Assembly (NCBI GenBank): GCA_900550695.1
Contig: URTF01000023.1
Location: 1 to 28,982, forward strand
Source of the DNA: an uncultured Ruminococcus sp.
Lineage (GTDB): Bacteria > Bacillota > Clostridia > Oscillospirales > Ruminococcaceae
Direction of reading: 5' to 3'
Length of the DNA: 28,982 nt
The position numbers and the translations under genes are program-made. Positions within the stretch are counted from its first letter, which is position 1, and each line of letters starts with the position of its first letter. Positions 1 through 6,595 of this stretch are shown here, piece after piece. The notes under the pieces are model-generated. The model did not search any database and was not told where the DNA came from. It saw nothing but the letters and a program-made list of their open reading frames with translations.

Positions 1-153
1 CGGAACAACTATCCTCGGCAAATAAACGTGAGGAGCAAGGCGACGAGCGTTTAGCGCCGACGGGATATGAATTGCGGTTCTTCTTTTAGCATCAAGTCAT
101 AAAATTCTTTTTTGTCAATATGCATAAATGCAATATACTTTTTCAACAGCCTA
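1..153. other. Window edge, no firm gene
   Basis: No gene can be supported here. A plus-strand frame is open from base 3 to a TAG at 87-89 (28 residues, charged then ending in three Phe) and could be the tail of a gene lying left of the window; the plus-oriented terminator at 154-188 would fit that. A minus-strand reading frame is also open to the left edge but has no start. The GC-rich stretch 30-65 (GAGGAGCAAGGCGACGAGCG and on) reads like part of a dispersed intergenic repeat, which is a guess without the rest of the genome. Confidence 0.2.
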
Positions 154-188
154 CGGCTGGCAAAGCAAAACTTTGTCAGCCGTTTTTT
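154..188 (+). terminator. Intrinsic terminator, plus-oriented
   Basis: A 12-bp stem (154-165 with 171-182, one G-U type pair) with loop CAAAA is followed by six T at 183-188. The T-run is on the plus strand, so it ends transcription coming from the left edge. The last two T also form part of the sigG stop codon on the other strand. Read leftward the stem has no T-run directly after it, so it is at best a weak terminator for sigG. Confidence 0.7.
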
Positions 189-957
189 ATAGTTTTCCCT
201 TTATCTTGTCAAGCGAGTATTTTTCCAACCGTGAGACCTGCGCCTGCGAAATGCCTATCTCGTTTGCGACCTCGACCTGCGTTTTTCCGAGCGCAAATCG
301 AAGATAAAGTATGTTTTTCTCACGATTTTCAAGCGAAGAAATAGCTTCTTTCAGCGAAATTTCATCTATCCAGCTTGAATCATCGCTTTTGTCACCGATC
401 TGATCGAGAACATAGAGCGTGTCGCCCGAATCGGAAAAAACAGGCTCGTAAAGCGATACAGGGTCGGATACGCTTTCAAGCGCAGTCACTATCTCGCTTT
501 CCTTTACTCCCGTCATCGTTGCAAGCTCTGCCATTGTCGGTTCTTTTTTATGCTCAATGATGTACTGCTCCTTTGCCTGCATCGCCTTGTAAGCAATGTC
601 ACGTAGCGAGCGGCTCACCCTGATCGGACCGTTGTCACGGATATAACGCCGGACTTCGCCCGAGATCATCGGAACTGCATAAGTGCTGAAACGAACATCA
701 AGGTCGGTGTTGAAATTGTCGATGGCTTTCATAAGCCCGATGCAGCCGACCTGGAAAAGATCATCGGGGTTCTCGTTTCGACCCGAAAATTTTTGTATAA
801 CACTTAACACAAGTCGGAGATTTCCGCCGATGAGTTCCTTTCGTGCCGATTTATCTCCTGCTTTATATCTTTTCAGAAGCTCCATTTTCTCCGATTCTTT
901 GAGAACCTTCAGCTTCGATGTGTCAACGCCGCAAATTTCAACCTTATTGTAATACAT
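187..957 (-). CDS. sigG: RNA polymerase sigma-G factor, forespore
   Basis: SigG directs late forespore gene expression after engulfment. The 256-residue product closely matches the family: the N-terminus carries the near-invariant KVEICGVDTSKL, region 2 reads DDLFQVGCIGLMKAIDNF and RFSTYAVPMI, then IRVSRSLRDIAYKA, and the C-terminal region 4 helix-turn-helix reads VEVANEIGISQAQVSRLEK. I chose the ATG at 957-955 because GGGAG lies 8 nt upstream (970-966) and the family begins just before NKVEICG; a TTG at 975 would put the ribosome site inside the gene. The gene follows spoIIGA and sigE in the classical order. A long stem at 958-1014 covers its ribosome site and a forespore-type promoter sits at 992-1021, suggesting tight control of timing. 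Identity is very secure. Confidence 0.97.
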   Translation of the reverse strand: MYYNKVEICGVDTSKLKVLKESEKMELLKRYKAGDKSARKELIGGNLRLVLSVIQKFSGRNENPDDLFQVGCIGLMKAIDNFNTDLDVRFSTYAVPMISGEVRRYIRDNGPIRVSRSLRDIAYKAMQAKEQYIIEHKKEPTMAELATMTGVKESEIVTALESVSDPVSLYEPVFSDSGDTLYVLDQIGDKSDDSSWIDEISLKEAISSLENREKNILYLRFALGKTQVEVANEIGISQAQVSRLEKYSLDKIKGKL

Positions 958-1014
958 AAAATTTACTCCCGACAATAATTTTTTCTAAAACAATTATTGC
1001 CGAGAGTAAATTTT
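958..1014 (-). promoter_or_regulatory. RBS-sequestering hairpin upstream of sigG
   Basis: Bases 992-1014 pair with 958-980 in the minus-strand RNA: 23 pairs, 21 Watson-Crick and two G-U (969 with 1003, 972 with 1000), loop 981-991. The 3' arm contains the sigG Shine-Dalgarno GGGAG (970-966) and ends one base before the ATG. Only transcripts starting upstream of 1014, such as spoIIG read-through, contain both arms. There is no T-run, so it is not a terminator. Block of translation is inferred; a similar RBS-masking structure before sigG has been described in Bacillus subtilis as I recall. Confidence 0.8.
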
Positions 1015-1021
1015 CTTATAC
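992..1021 (-). promoter_or_regulatory. Candidate SigF/SigG-type promoter of sigG
   Basis: On the minus strand GTATA (1021-1017) is followed after 15 nt by GGCAATAATT (1001-992). This fits the forespore SigF pattern of GYATA, about 15 nt, GGNNANANTT. The expected start point, about 985-987, falls in the loop of the 958-1014 hairpin, so this transcript would lack the arm that masks the sigG ribosome site. SigF and SigG motifs overlap, so which factor reads it is not decided. Confidence 0.6.
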
Positions 1022-1037
1022 AAACAATTTTTGGCAG

Positions 1038-1745
1038 TTAGTAAATCAAGCTTTCAAGCTCCTTTTTCAGCTTTTTGATTATCCGTTTTTCCAATCGGGA
1101 AATGTAAGACTGCGAAATGCCGATAAGATCGGCGACCTCTTTCTGCGTCATTTCACGCCCAGTGTTTATTCCGAAGCGCATCTTCATTATCTCACGTTCA
1201 CGCTCGGGCAGGCGTTCCAAAGCCTCAAGAAGAACGCTCTTTTCAGCTTCGTTTTCAATGCCGCCGTTGACAACGTCCTCGTCCGTTCCGAGTATGTCCG
1301 ACAAAAGCAGTTCATTCCCGTCCCAGTCAATGTTGAGCGGCTCATCGAACGAAAGCTCGTTTTTGTATTGAGAGGATTTTCGCAGAAACATCAATATCTC
1401 ATTCTCAATGCAGCGTGAAGCGTAGGTCGCAAGCTTTATATTCTTGCTCGGGCAGAATGTGTTTACAGCCTTTATCAAGCCGATAGTTCCTATCGAAACA
1501 AGATCCTCAATGCCAATGCCCGTCGATTCAAATTTTTTTGCAATGTAAACAACAAGCCGCAGATTGTGCGTTATAAGAAGCTGCCGAGCTTCAGCTTCGT
1601 TTGTTTCAAGCATCGCAAACGCCTTTTCCTCCTGTTCACGGGTAAGCGGCGGAGGAAGCGTTTCCGAACCGTTTATGTAAAAAACATCACATTTTTTTCG
1701 TCTGAATAATGCCTTGATTTTTTCAAGCAGCGCTTTTAATATCAT
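1038..1745 (-). CDS. sigE: RNA polymerase sigma-E factor, mother cell (pro-form)
   Basis: SigE is the first mother-cell sigma factor, made as an inactive membrane-bound precursor and cut by SpoIIGA. The 235-residue product (B. subtilis 239) has an amphipathic basic pro-region (1-22) and the cleavage-site context VFYINGSETLPPPL; by alignment the cut falls between Phe22 and Tyr23. Region 2 reads GIGIEDLVSIGTIGLIKAVN and LATYASRCIENEILM, followed by NIDWDGNELLLSDILG; region 4 has VADLIGISQSYISRLEKR. The ATG at 1745 has AAAGGA at 1760-1755, 9 nt upstream. An in-frame TTG at 1763 is less likely, as its codons 2-3 are that ribosome site. It lies 14 nt after spoIIGA and is expected to share its promoter. 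Confidence 0.97.
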   Translation of the reverse strand: MILKALLEKIKALFRRKKCDVFYINGSETLPPPLTREQEEKAFAMLETNEAEARQLLITHNLRLVVYIAKKFESTGIGIEDLVSIGTIGLIKAVNTFCPSKNIKLATYASRCIENEILMFLRKSSQYKNELSFDEPLNIDWDGNELLLSDILGTDEDVVNGGIENEAEKSVLLEALERLPEREREIMKMRFGINTGREMTQKEVADLIGISQSYISRLEKRIIKKLKKELESLIY

Positions 1746-1759
1746 TTTTATCTGTCCTT

Positions 1760-2599
1760 TCAAATTATTTTCGGGTTGAAGATCGCATGGTCAAGTTCAC
1801 GCTCAACAACTCCTATGTAAGCTTCCATATAGTGGAGCTTTCCCGTTTCGTTGTTTTTTATGTATATCCCCGTGGGACGGAATGACGGAACAAGTCCGCT
1901 TGAATCTATCGTTGAAAAGGGAATGACCCGCCATTTTCGGCAGCTTTCGCCCGAACCGTTCATAGCCATTGCTCCGACAAGCTCCTTTTCCCCGAAAAGC
2001 GGCTCAACCGAACTTTTTCCGCAGATTATGACCGGCTTTCCCGAAAAAGAATCGCAAAGATTATTGCAGCTGTCGCATACCGCCTTAAGCTTTACCTGCT
2101 TGTCACCGTTGATGATTATAACGCTGTAGTCACCGTCAAATCGATTGCTCCTGTCCATAAAACGCCGAAACAGCGTCAACGCCGTGTATGCCGTTATTGT
2201 CGAGATAACAAGTGTTAAAAGCGAAATGTTGACGTAAAGCATCGAGTTGTGGAAAACCGTCCTGCTGCCATTGTCAAGAAGCGAAAATGCGTATTCCGTC
2301 CCCGCAAACAGAAAGCTTATGAAGAAAAATATCAGCCCTATCCGATACAGCTCGGACGATCCTCTTCCGCTGAATGCAACCATAACCATTAATGCCGCAG
2401 AAATTATCCTGACAAGCAGCAGCGTGAACGTGTTAAGCTCCGGCAGAAGTATCACAAGCGAAAAAAGGCTTCCCACAATGGCGGCAATAACGCATTTGCT
2501 GTTCCGCAGTGCGTTATGCGTCAGCTTCGCAGTGGCTTTCAGCAGAAAAAAATTCGAGTATATATTTGTGATTATCAGAATATCGGCGTAAATATACAT
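1760..2599 (-). CDS. spoIIGA: Sigma-E processing peptidase SpoIIGA
   Basis: SpoIIGA is a membrane aspartic protease that matures pro-SigE after septation. The 279-residue product has five or so hydrophobic segments in residues 1-145 and then a soluble domain, as in the family. The soluble domain carries the aspartate motif as CDSCNNLCDSFSGKPVII (Asp about 176) followed by PLFGEKE and a conserved tail with RVIPFSTIDSSGL, GVVERE and HAIFNPKII. The family usually has D-S/T-G-N; here the Gly is Cys. The ATG at 2599 has AAGGAG 5 nt upstream; the ATG at 2620 lacks a site. The position directly before sigE confirms the call. SpoIIR, its usual trigger, is not in the window. Confidence 0.93.
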   Translation of the reverse strand: MYIYADILIITNIYSNFFLLKATAKLTHNALRNSKCVIAAIVGSLFSLVILLPELNTFTLLLVRIISAALMVMVAFSGRGSSELYRIGLIFFFISFLFAGTEYAFSLLDNGSRTVFHNSMLYVNISLLTLVISTITAYTALTLFRRFMDRSNRFDGDYSVIIINGDKQVKLKAVCDSCNNLCDSFSGKPVIICGKSSVEPLFGEKELVGAMAMNGSGESCRKWRVIPFSTIDSSGLVPSFRPTGIYIKNNETGKLHYMEAYIGVVERELDHAIFNPKII

Positions 2600-2628
2600 A
2601 AATTCTCCTTTTGACCTCATCTGATATT

Positions 2629-2662
2629 ATTATAATTATGTTCGGTTCAAAAAACTGTCGAT
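2629..2662 (-). promoter_or_regulatory. Candidate spoIIG promoter with Spo0A-box-like site
   Basis: On the minus strand TCGACA (2661-2656, 5/6 of the SigA -35) is followed after 21 nt by TATAAT (2634-2629). The plus strand of the -35 reads TGTCGAT (2656-2662), 6/7 of the Spo0A box TGTCGAA. Long spacing and a Spo0A site at the -35 are known traits of the B. subtilis spoIIG promoter. A CATAAT at 2640-2635 would give 15-nt spacing instead. The assignment is inference. Confidence 0.5.
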
Positions 2663-2693
2663 TAAGGTACAGCTGAAAAATTTGGCAATATAA

Positions 2694-2725
2694 ATAAAAA
2701 AGTCCCCCGAAATTCATCGGAGGAC
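2694..2725 (-). terminator. Intrinsic terminator after cheV
   Basis: In minus-strand RNA 2725-2717 pairs with 2710-2702 (9 bp, one G-U), with loop TGAATT and a following run of six T (2701-2696). It stands 24 nt after the cheV stop and separates cheV from the spoIIG promoter. Confidence 0.9.
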
Positions 2726-2748
2726 AAGCATTTTTATTTGGTTTTATT

Positions 2749-3666
2749 TTAAGAAAGAAGCTTGATAAGATAATCGATAAGGTCTTTTATCTGCGGCTTG
2801 GAGAACTGTGCGTCCGCACCGACTGATTTTCCCTTTGCGATCATCTGCTCATTGATAAGCGAGGAGAAGAGGAGAACCGGTATCTTTTTAAGAACATCAT
2901 CATCTTTGATAAGCTTTGTAAGCCTGTGACCGTCCATTTTAGGCATTTCAATGTCACTGATTACACAAGCTATCTCGTCTGTGATATGATCGCCTGCACT
3001 GCGGTGGGAGAGAATATAATCCCAAGCGTCCTGACCGTTGGAGAATGATTCGATGTTCGTAAATCCAATGTGTTCAAGCGACTCGGTTATCATCTTGTTG
3101 AGGAATTTTGAGTCATCGGCAACAACAAGCTTTTTCTTGGCCATTTCAGCCGTTGCGTGGCCGACCTGATCGATGCCCGTTGTGTCAAGCCCTGCGTCCT
3201 TGTTAAGCTTTGAAACGATCTTCTCAAAGTCAAGAATGATGATGATCTCACCGTTGAGCTTTACAACGCCCGTTGCAAGACCTGCCGCATCATTGCCGCT
3301 TCCGCCCGATGTAATGGACGGCGGATCGGAAATATCCGACCATGATATACGCTGGATACCTTTTACTCGGCTGACATGGAATGCGACTTGGATACCATTG
3401 AATTCGCTGATGATAAAGATATCTTTGCCCGTATTTTTGTAAGGCTTTTTAACAACTTTATGTAAGTCGATAACGGAGATGAGCTTATCTCTCGGAATAA
3501 AAACGCCCTCAATCTCTTCGGGGGAGTTTGGAACAGGAGTTACCTCCTGATTTATCATTATTTCAACAACTTTGGAAATATTGATGCCGAATGTGCTGTC
3601 ACCGACCTCAAATTCAAGTATCTGAAGCTCATTAGTACCGCTTTCAAGAAGAATATTTGTGTCCAT
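2749..3666 (-). CDS. cheV: Chemotaxis coupling protein CheV (CheW-REC fusion)
   Basis: CheV couples chemoreceptors to CheA and tunes signalling through its receiver domain. The 305-residue product has a CheW-like domain (about 12-155; LEFEVGDSTFGINISKVVEI, then VFIPRDKLISVIDLHK) and a C-terminal receiver domain (178-305) with Asp184/Asp185, the phospho-acceptor Asp238 in SDIEMPKMDG, and Lys290 in SKPQ; all key receiver residues are present. The ATG at 3666 has AAAGGAGTG in front. It has its own promoter and terminator, so it is a one-gene unit with no other chemotaxis gene nearby. The receptor partner cannot be seen here. Confidence 0.93.
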   Translation of the reverse strand: MDTNILLESGTNELQILEFEVGDSTFGINISKVVEIMINQEVTPVPNSPEEIEGVFIPRDKLISVIDLHKVVKKPYKNTGKDIFIISEFNGIQVAFHVSRVKGIQRISWSDISDPPSITSGGSGNDAAGLATGVVKLNGEIIIILDFEKIVSKLNKDAGLDTTGIDQVGHATAEMAKKKLVVADDSKFLNKMITESLEHIGFTNIESFSNGQDAWDYILSHRSAGDHITDEIACVISDIEMPKMDGHRLTKLIKDDDVLKKIPVLLFSSLINEQMIAKGKSVGADAQFSKPQIKDLIDYLIKLLS

Positions 3667-3695
3667 AATAACACTCCTTTTAGGTTGTTGTAACT

Positions 3696-3724
3696 ATTAT
3701 ACAACAAATTGAATATAATTGCAA
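3696..3724 (-). promoter_or_regulatory. SigA promoter of cheV
   Basis: TTGCAA (3724-3719), 17 nt, TATAAT (3701-3696) on the minus strand, about 30 nt before the cheV start. It is a near-consensus vegetative promoter rather than the SigD type (TAAA-N15-GCCGATAT) common for motility genes. Confidence 0.85.
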
Positions 3725-3764
3725 TAGTTTTTTGTTTTTTTGTGTAAAAAAGTAAAAAAGGTCG

Positions 3765-4763
3765 TTATAATTCGCCATTAAGTCTTTTTATCTGGCGAAT
3801 ATCCTCACCGACAAGGCAAAGCGTGGAAAATTCACCGAAAATCCGTGAAATTATACGTTCATTGTATTTTTTTTGAAGCTCCGCCGCCGTAAGATTGGTG
3901 CTTATAATGGTCGGAAGTCCAAGGTTTATTCGGCTGTTGATGATGTTGTATGTTACGGATTCATAAAACTGCGATGAAAACTCCGCTCCGAGATCGTCAA
4001 GCACCAGCAGATCGGCGTTTATGAGCAGATTTACCGTGTCCATATTTTCTTCTTCGCTGACCTTGCCGAAATGTTCACGCTCGATTATCGTAAGAAGATT
4101 TACGATAGAACCGTAAGCAGCATTGAAGCCTCTTTCGGCAACAGCCTTTGCGATAGAAAGCGAAAGATGTGTCTTTCCCACACCTGTTTTGCCGTACATA
4201 AGCAGGCTTTCCGATTTCAGCGAAAAGCTTTCGGCATAATTTCTGCAGAATTCGTATATGCTTTTCATTATCTCAAAGCAGTCATCGCCGTCAGCGTCTT
4301 TTTTTCCTCGGTAATATTCGAGCGAAAAATGATTGAAGTCGCAGTCGGGAAGATTAGCCTGCCCATTGAACTTTTCAATGCTGTACTTTTTCAGCAGATT
4401 GAGCAGACAATCACATCGTCCGTACTCGGTGTAGCCTCTGTCCCGGCATTTTTCACAGTAATACTTCGGTTTAAGGTAGTCGGCAGAGTAGCCGTTTGCC
4501 GTAAGAAGACCTTCAACAAGCTTCTGTGCCTGCAAGTTTTTTTCTTTTATGTCGGCAAGGCTTTCCTTGATGTTCGACTTTTTTGAGATGATAAGCTTTG
4601 AAATATCAACAATGGTTCGGGAAAGCTGTGAGTTTATCTCACGGATTTCGGGTATCTTTATTTCGATCTCCTTCTGCCTGCGCTCATTTTCGCTCTGGGA
4701 GGATAAGCGCCTGCTGTTTATGACCGATTCTGCTTTTTCGTAAGTCTGTCTGTCGTAGCTCAT
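3765..4763 (-). CDS. dnaC: DnaC/DnaI-type helicase loader ATPase
   Basis: AAA+ ATPase that loads the replicative helicase on DNA. The 332-residue product has a charged, probably coiled-coil N-terminus (1-90), a zinc-type cluster at Cys103, Cys106, Cys117 and Cys119 (CEKCRDRGYTEYGRCDC), Walker A at 191-198 (GKTGVGKT), Walker B at about 252-257 (LLVLDDLGAE), and the sensor segment PTIISTNL with the arginine-rich NERIISRIFG. The order matches Firmicute DnaI and phage/chromosomal DnaC-like loaders. Its start codon overlaps the stop of the DnaD-domain gene by 4 nt (ATGA), so translation is probably coupled; the pair is a standard primosome unit in clostridia. Whether it is the only loader of the cell cannot be told. 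Confidence 0.88.
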   Translation of the reverse strand: MSYDRQTYEKAESVINSRRLSSQSENERRQKEIEIKIPEIREINSQLSRTIVDISKLIISKKSNIKESLADIKEKNLQAQKLVEGLLTANGYSADYLKPKYYCEKCRDRGYTEYGRCDCLLNLLKKYSIEKFNGQANLPDCDFNHFSLEYYRGKKDADGDDCFEIMKSIYEFCRNYAESFSLKSESLLMYGKTGVGKTHLSLSIAKAVAERGFNAAYGSIVNLLTIIEREHFGKVSEEENMDTVNLLINADLLVLDDLGAEFSSQFYESVTYNIINSRINLGLPTIISTNLTAAELQKKYNERIISRIFGEFSTLCLVGEDIRQIKRLNGEL

Positions 4764-5788
4764 CTTGACCCTCCGTTAAGATTTGGAATGTTGTTCTTTG
4801 CGTGTTGAAGAAGCTTGTTAAGATCGTAGGAGTGATCGTCACTCGCAGCAGCAGCCGCCTGCTGAGGAGCGGTGCGATTCTGCTCGTACTTTTCGGCATC
4901 GGCAGGAGTTCGGATATTGTTCGCAAGCCAGTTTTCGATGATCTTTTTCATATACGGAAAAGCGGCTTTTCCCGTTGCCTGAACTGTCCGTTCGTATGCC
5001 AACTCAATAAGCTCGATTGTAACGCCGGAAGCCGCCCATTCGCCGACGATCTCCTTTTCTTTCGGAGTGAGCGCACGGTTGAGCTCCAGCCGTGTCTTTA
5101 TCCTGCCTTCAAGCGAAGAATATATCTGTAAACGCTTTATTTCCGCATCTGCACGTTCATGAGTGGTGATATCCTTTTCGTACCAGGAAACGGCAATGCG
5201 TTCAACATAGCCTATGTTGGTTTTGTTTATCGATTTGCAGAATTCTATCAGCATAAGAAGAATATCCGTGCCAAGAGAATAGTAATCGCTCAGCCAGATA
5301 AGCGTCCGCTGTTCCGTGTTGTTGAGCGGCTTGCCGAGTATCGATTCCGCACCCGAAATCAGAAATGCAATATCCTGCGAGCTTTTTACCTTTTCCGCAA
5401 TTTCTGCGGGGGAAAGCATTTTCACCGCTTTTTCAACGGCTTTTTCGGAAGAGATCGCAGGCTTGACCGTAGGTGCAGGCTGCGGTGATGGCTGTAAATT
5501 TTCAGTCGGAACAGAAGCTTTTGCAATAGACGAAGCAGACGTCCCCGACGGGCAGATAACTCCGACCTGTTCCCAAAAAGACAGTGAATCCTCAACGTCC
5601 TCCGCAGTCATATTTTTATCGAGCTGTGCAGCAATATCGGCAGCATTTTCTGTAGCGGCAGTCTTGTACCGCATTATGTAGAAAAGCACCTTTGCCGCCT
5701 TGCCGCTTGCAAGCTTTATATTGTCAACAGCACTGTCGGGAACGGCGAATGCCCCGTCCGAACAGCTCCAGTTTACTTTGTAATTCAT
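4760..5788 (-). CDS. DnaD-domain replication initiation protein
   Basis: DnaD-family proteins remodel DNA and help restart or start replication with the helicase loader. The 342-residue product has an N-terminal winged-helix-like part (about 1-75), a proline-rich linker (about 85-120), and two DnaD/DnaB_2-type segments: about 125-210 (ending YVERIAVSWYEKDI) and about 230-300 (with LTPKEKEIVGEW, AFPYMKKIIENWLANNI). The aromatic Y..KI...W pattern is the typical DnaD C-terminal motif. The C-terminal tail is Ala/Gln rich. The ATG at 5788 follows GAGGA at a long distance (14 nt), so the start is less sure than the family call. It is translated together with the loader gene downstream. Confidence 0.88.
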   Translation of the reverse strand: MNYKVNWSCSDGAFAVPDSAVDNIKLASGKAAKVLFYIMRYKTAATENAADIAAQLDKNMTAEDVEDSLSFWEQVGVICPSGTSASSIAKASVPTENLQPSPQPAPTVKPAISSEKAVEKAVKMLSPAEIAEKVKSSQDIAFLISGAESILGKPLNNTEQRTLIWLSDYYSLGTDILLMLIEFCKSINKTNIGYVERIAVSWYEKDITTHERADAEIKRLQIYSSLEGRIKTRLELNRALTPKEKEIVGEWAASGVTIELIELAYERTVQATGKAAFPYMKKIIENWLANNIRTPADAEKYEQNRTAPQQAAAAASDDHSYDLNKLLQHAKNNIPNLNGGSR

Positions 5789-5839
5789 AAATGCTGTGTT
5801 TGTCCTCTTTCAAAATTTTTGCAAAAAATCGCTTCTATT

Positions 5840-5868
5840 ATTATAGCACATTTTCAAAAAAATTGCAC
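5840..5868 (-). promoter_or_regulatory. Promoter of the dnaD-like/dnaC unit (extended -10)
   Basis: On the minus strand TGCTATAAT gives a perfect -10 (5845-5840) with the TGN extension; GTGCAA (5868-5863) is a weak -35 at 17 nt. It is divergent from the plus promoter at 5875-5903. Confidence 0.7.
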
Positions 5869-5874
5869 TACTAC

Positions 5875-5903
5875 TTGACCAATTTTCTTTTTAGTGGTAT
5901 ATT
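5875..5903 (+). promoter_or_regulatory. SigA promoter of the 5936 gene
   Basis: TTGACC (5875-5880), 17 nt, TATATT (5898-5903). The expected start is about 5910, leaving a leader of about 26 nt. Confidence 0.85.
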
Positions 5904-5935
5904 TTAAATATATTGCATAAAAAGGAGTACCTATT

Positions 5936-6514
5936 ATGGACGAAAATAAACAAAAAGATAATATGAATGACTCTCCCGTTTCGGAGGAAGAATATCATAA
6001 AGAGCCGAAGATAAACTATATTATCTATACGATAATTTCGATACTGCTTTTTGCGGTATCATATACAGGAGTACAGATAGCGAAACACGCTTTGTTCCGT
6101 GATTATACGATAACCGTTGACGGCAGCAGCATAACTTCGGAGCAGGCAGAATCAATAAAAAAGTATACGAACTTGGATTTTGAAAATATCGAGCAGCTTA
6201 TCCTCACAAGGGAGAACAACGCTTTTTTTGCCGAAATTCTTTACAATACGGGCGATTATACGAGCTTCGCCGAAGATCACGAAAACTACGCCGAGGACGA
6301 TTCGGACGGCGAAAACAGACTTGCTGTCTATCCTTATGGAAACTCCGTTCCCGAGTATGTTTATTCACGATATTTCGTCAACGCCGATGCACCCGATATG
6401 CGCTGTTATGTGTATGAATACGGCGGAGAAAACTACCTTAAGCTTACTTTTGAGGATATTCCGGACAGCATAAAGCAGATTTTTTCCGAGCATGAGAAAA
6501 TTTATCACGAATAA
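5936..6514 (+). CDS. Single-pass membrane protein of unknown function
   Basis: I do not recognise a family. The 192-residue product has an acidic, hydrophilic N-terminus (1-26), one membrane span (about 27-49; INYIIYTIISILLFAVSYTG) and an acidic outer domain of about 140 residues rich in Tyr, Asp and Glu. With a short charged N-terminus and no cleavage motif it is probably a signal-anchored protein with the C-terminal part outside. AAAAGGAG lies 9 nt before the ATG. It has its own promoter and is followed by a separate promoter for the next gene, so it may be a single-gene unit. No Cys pattern or catalytic motif is visible. Confidence 0.8.
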   Translation: MDENKQKDNMNDSPVSEEEYHKEPKINYIIYTIISILLFAVSYTGVQIAKHALFRDYTITVDGSSITSEQAESIKKYTNLDFENIEQLILTRENNAFFAEILYNTGDYTSFAEDHENYAEDDSDGENRLAVYPYGNSVPEYVYSRYFVNADAPDMRCYVYEYGGENYLKLTFEDIPDSIKQIFSEHEKIYHE

Positions 6515-6534
6515 TGTAAAAAAACTGTTTTTCC

Positions 6535-6563
6535 TTGACGATTAGACAGAAAAATGGTATAAT
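6535..6563 (+). promoter_or_regulatory. SigA promoter of the tmk-like operon
   Basis: TTGACG (6535-6540), 17 nt with a TGG just before the -10, TATAAT (6558-6563). It is close to consensus and about 33 nt before the ATG of the kinase gene. Confidence 0.9.
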
Positions 6564-6595
6564 TATTAATATATTAATTTTATTCGGGTGATAGT

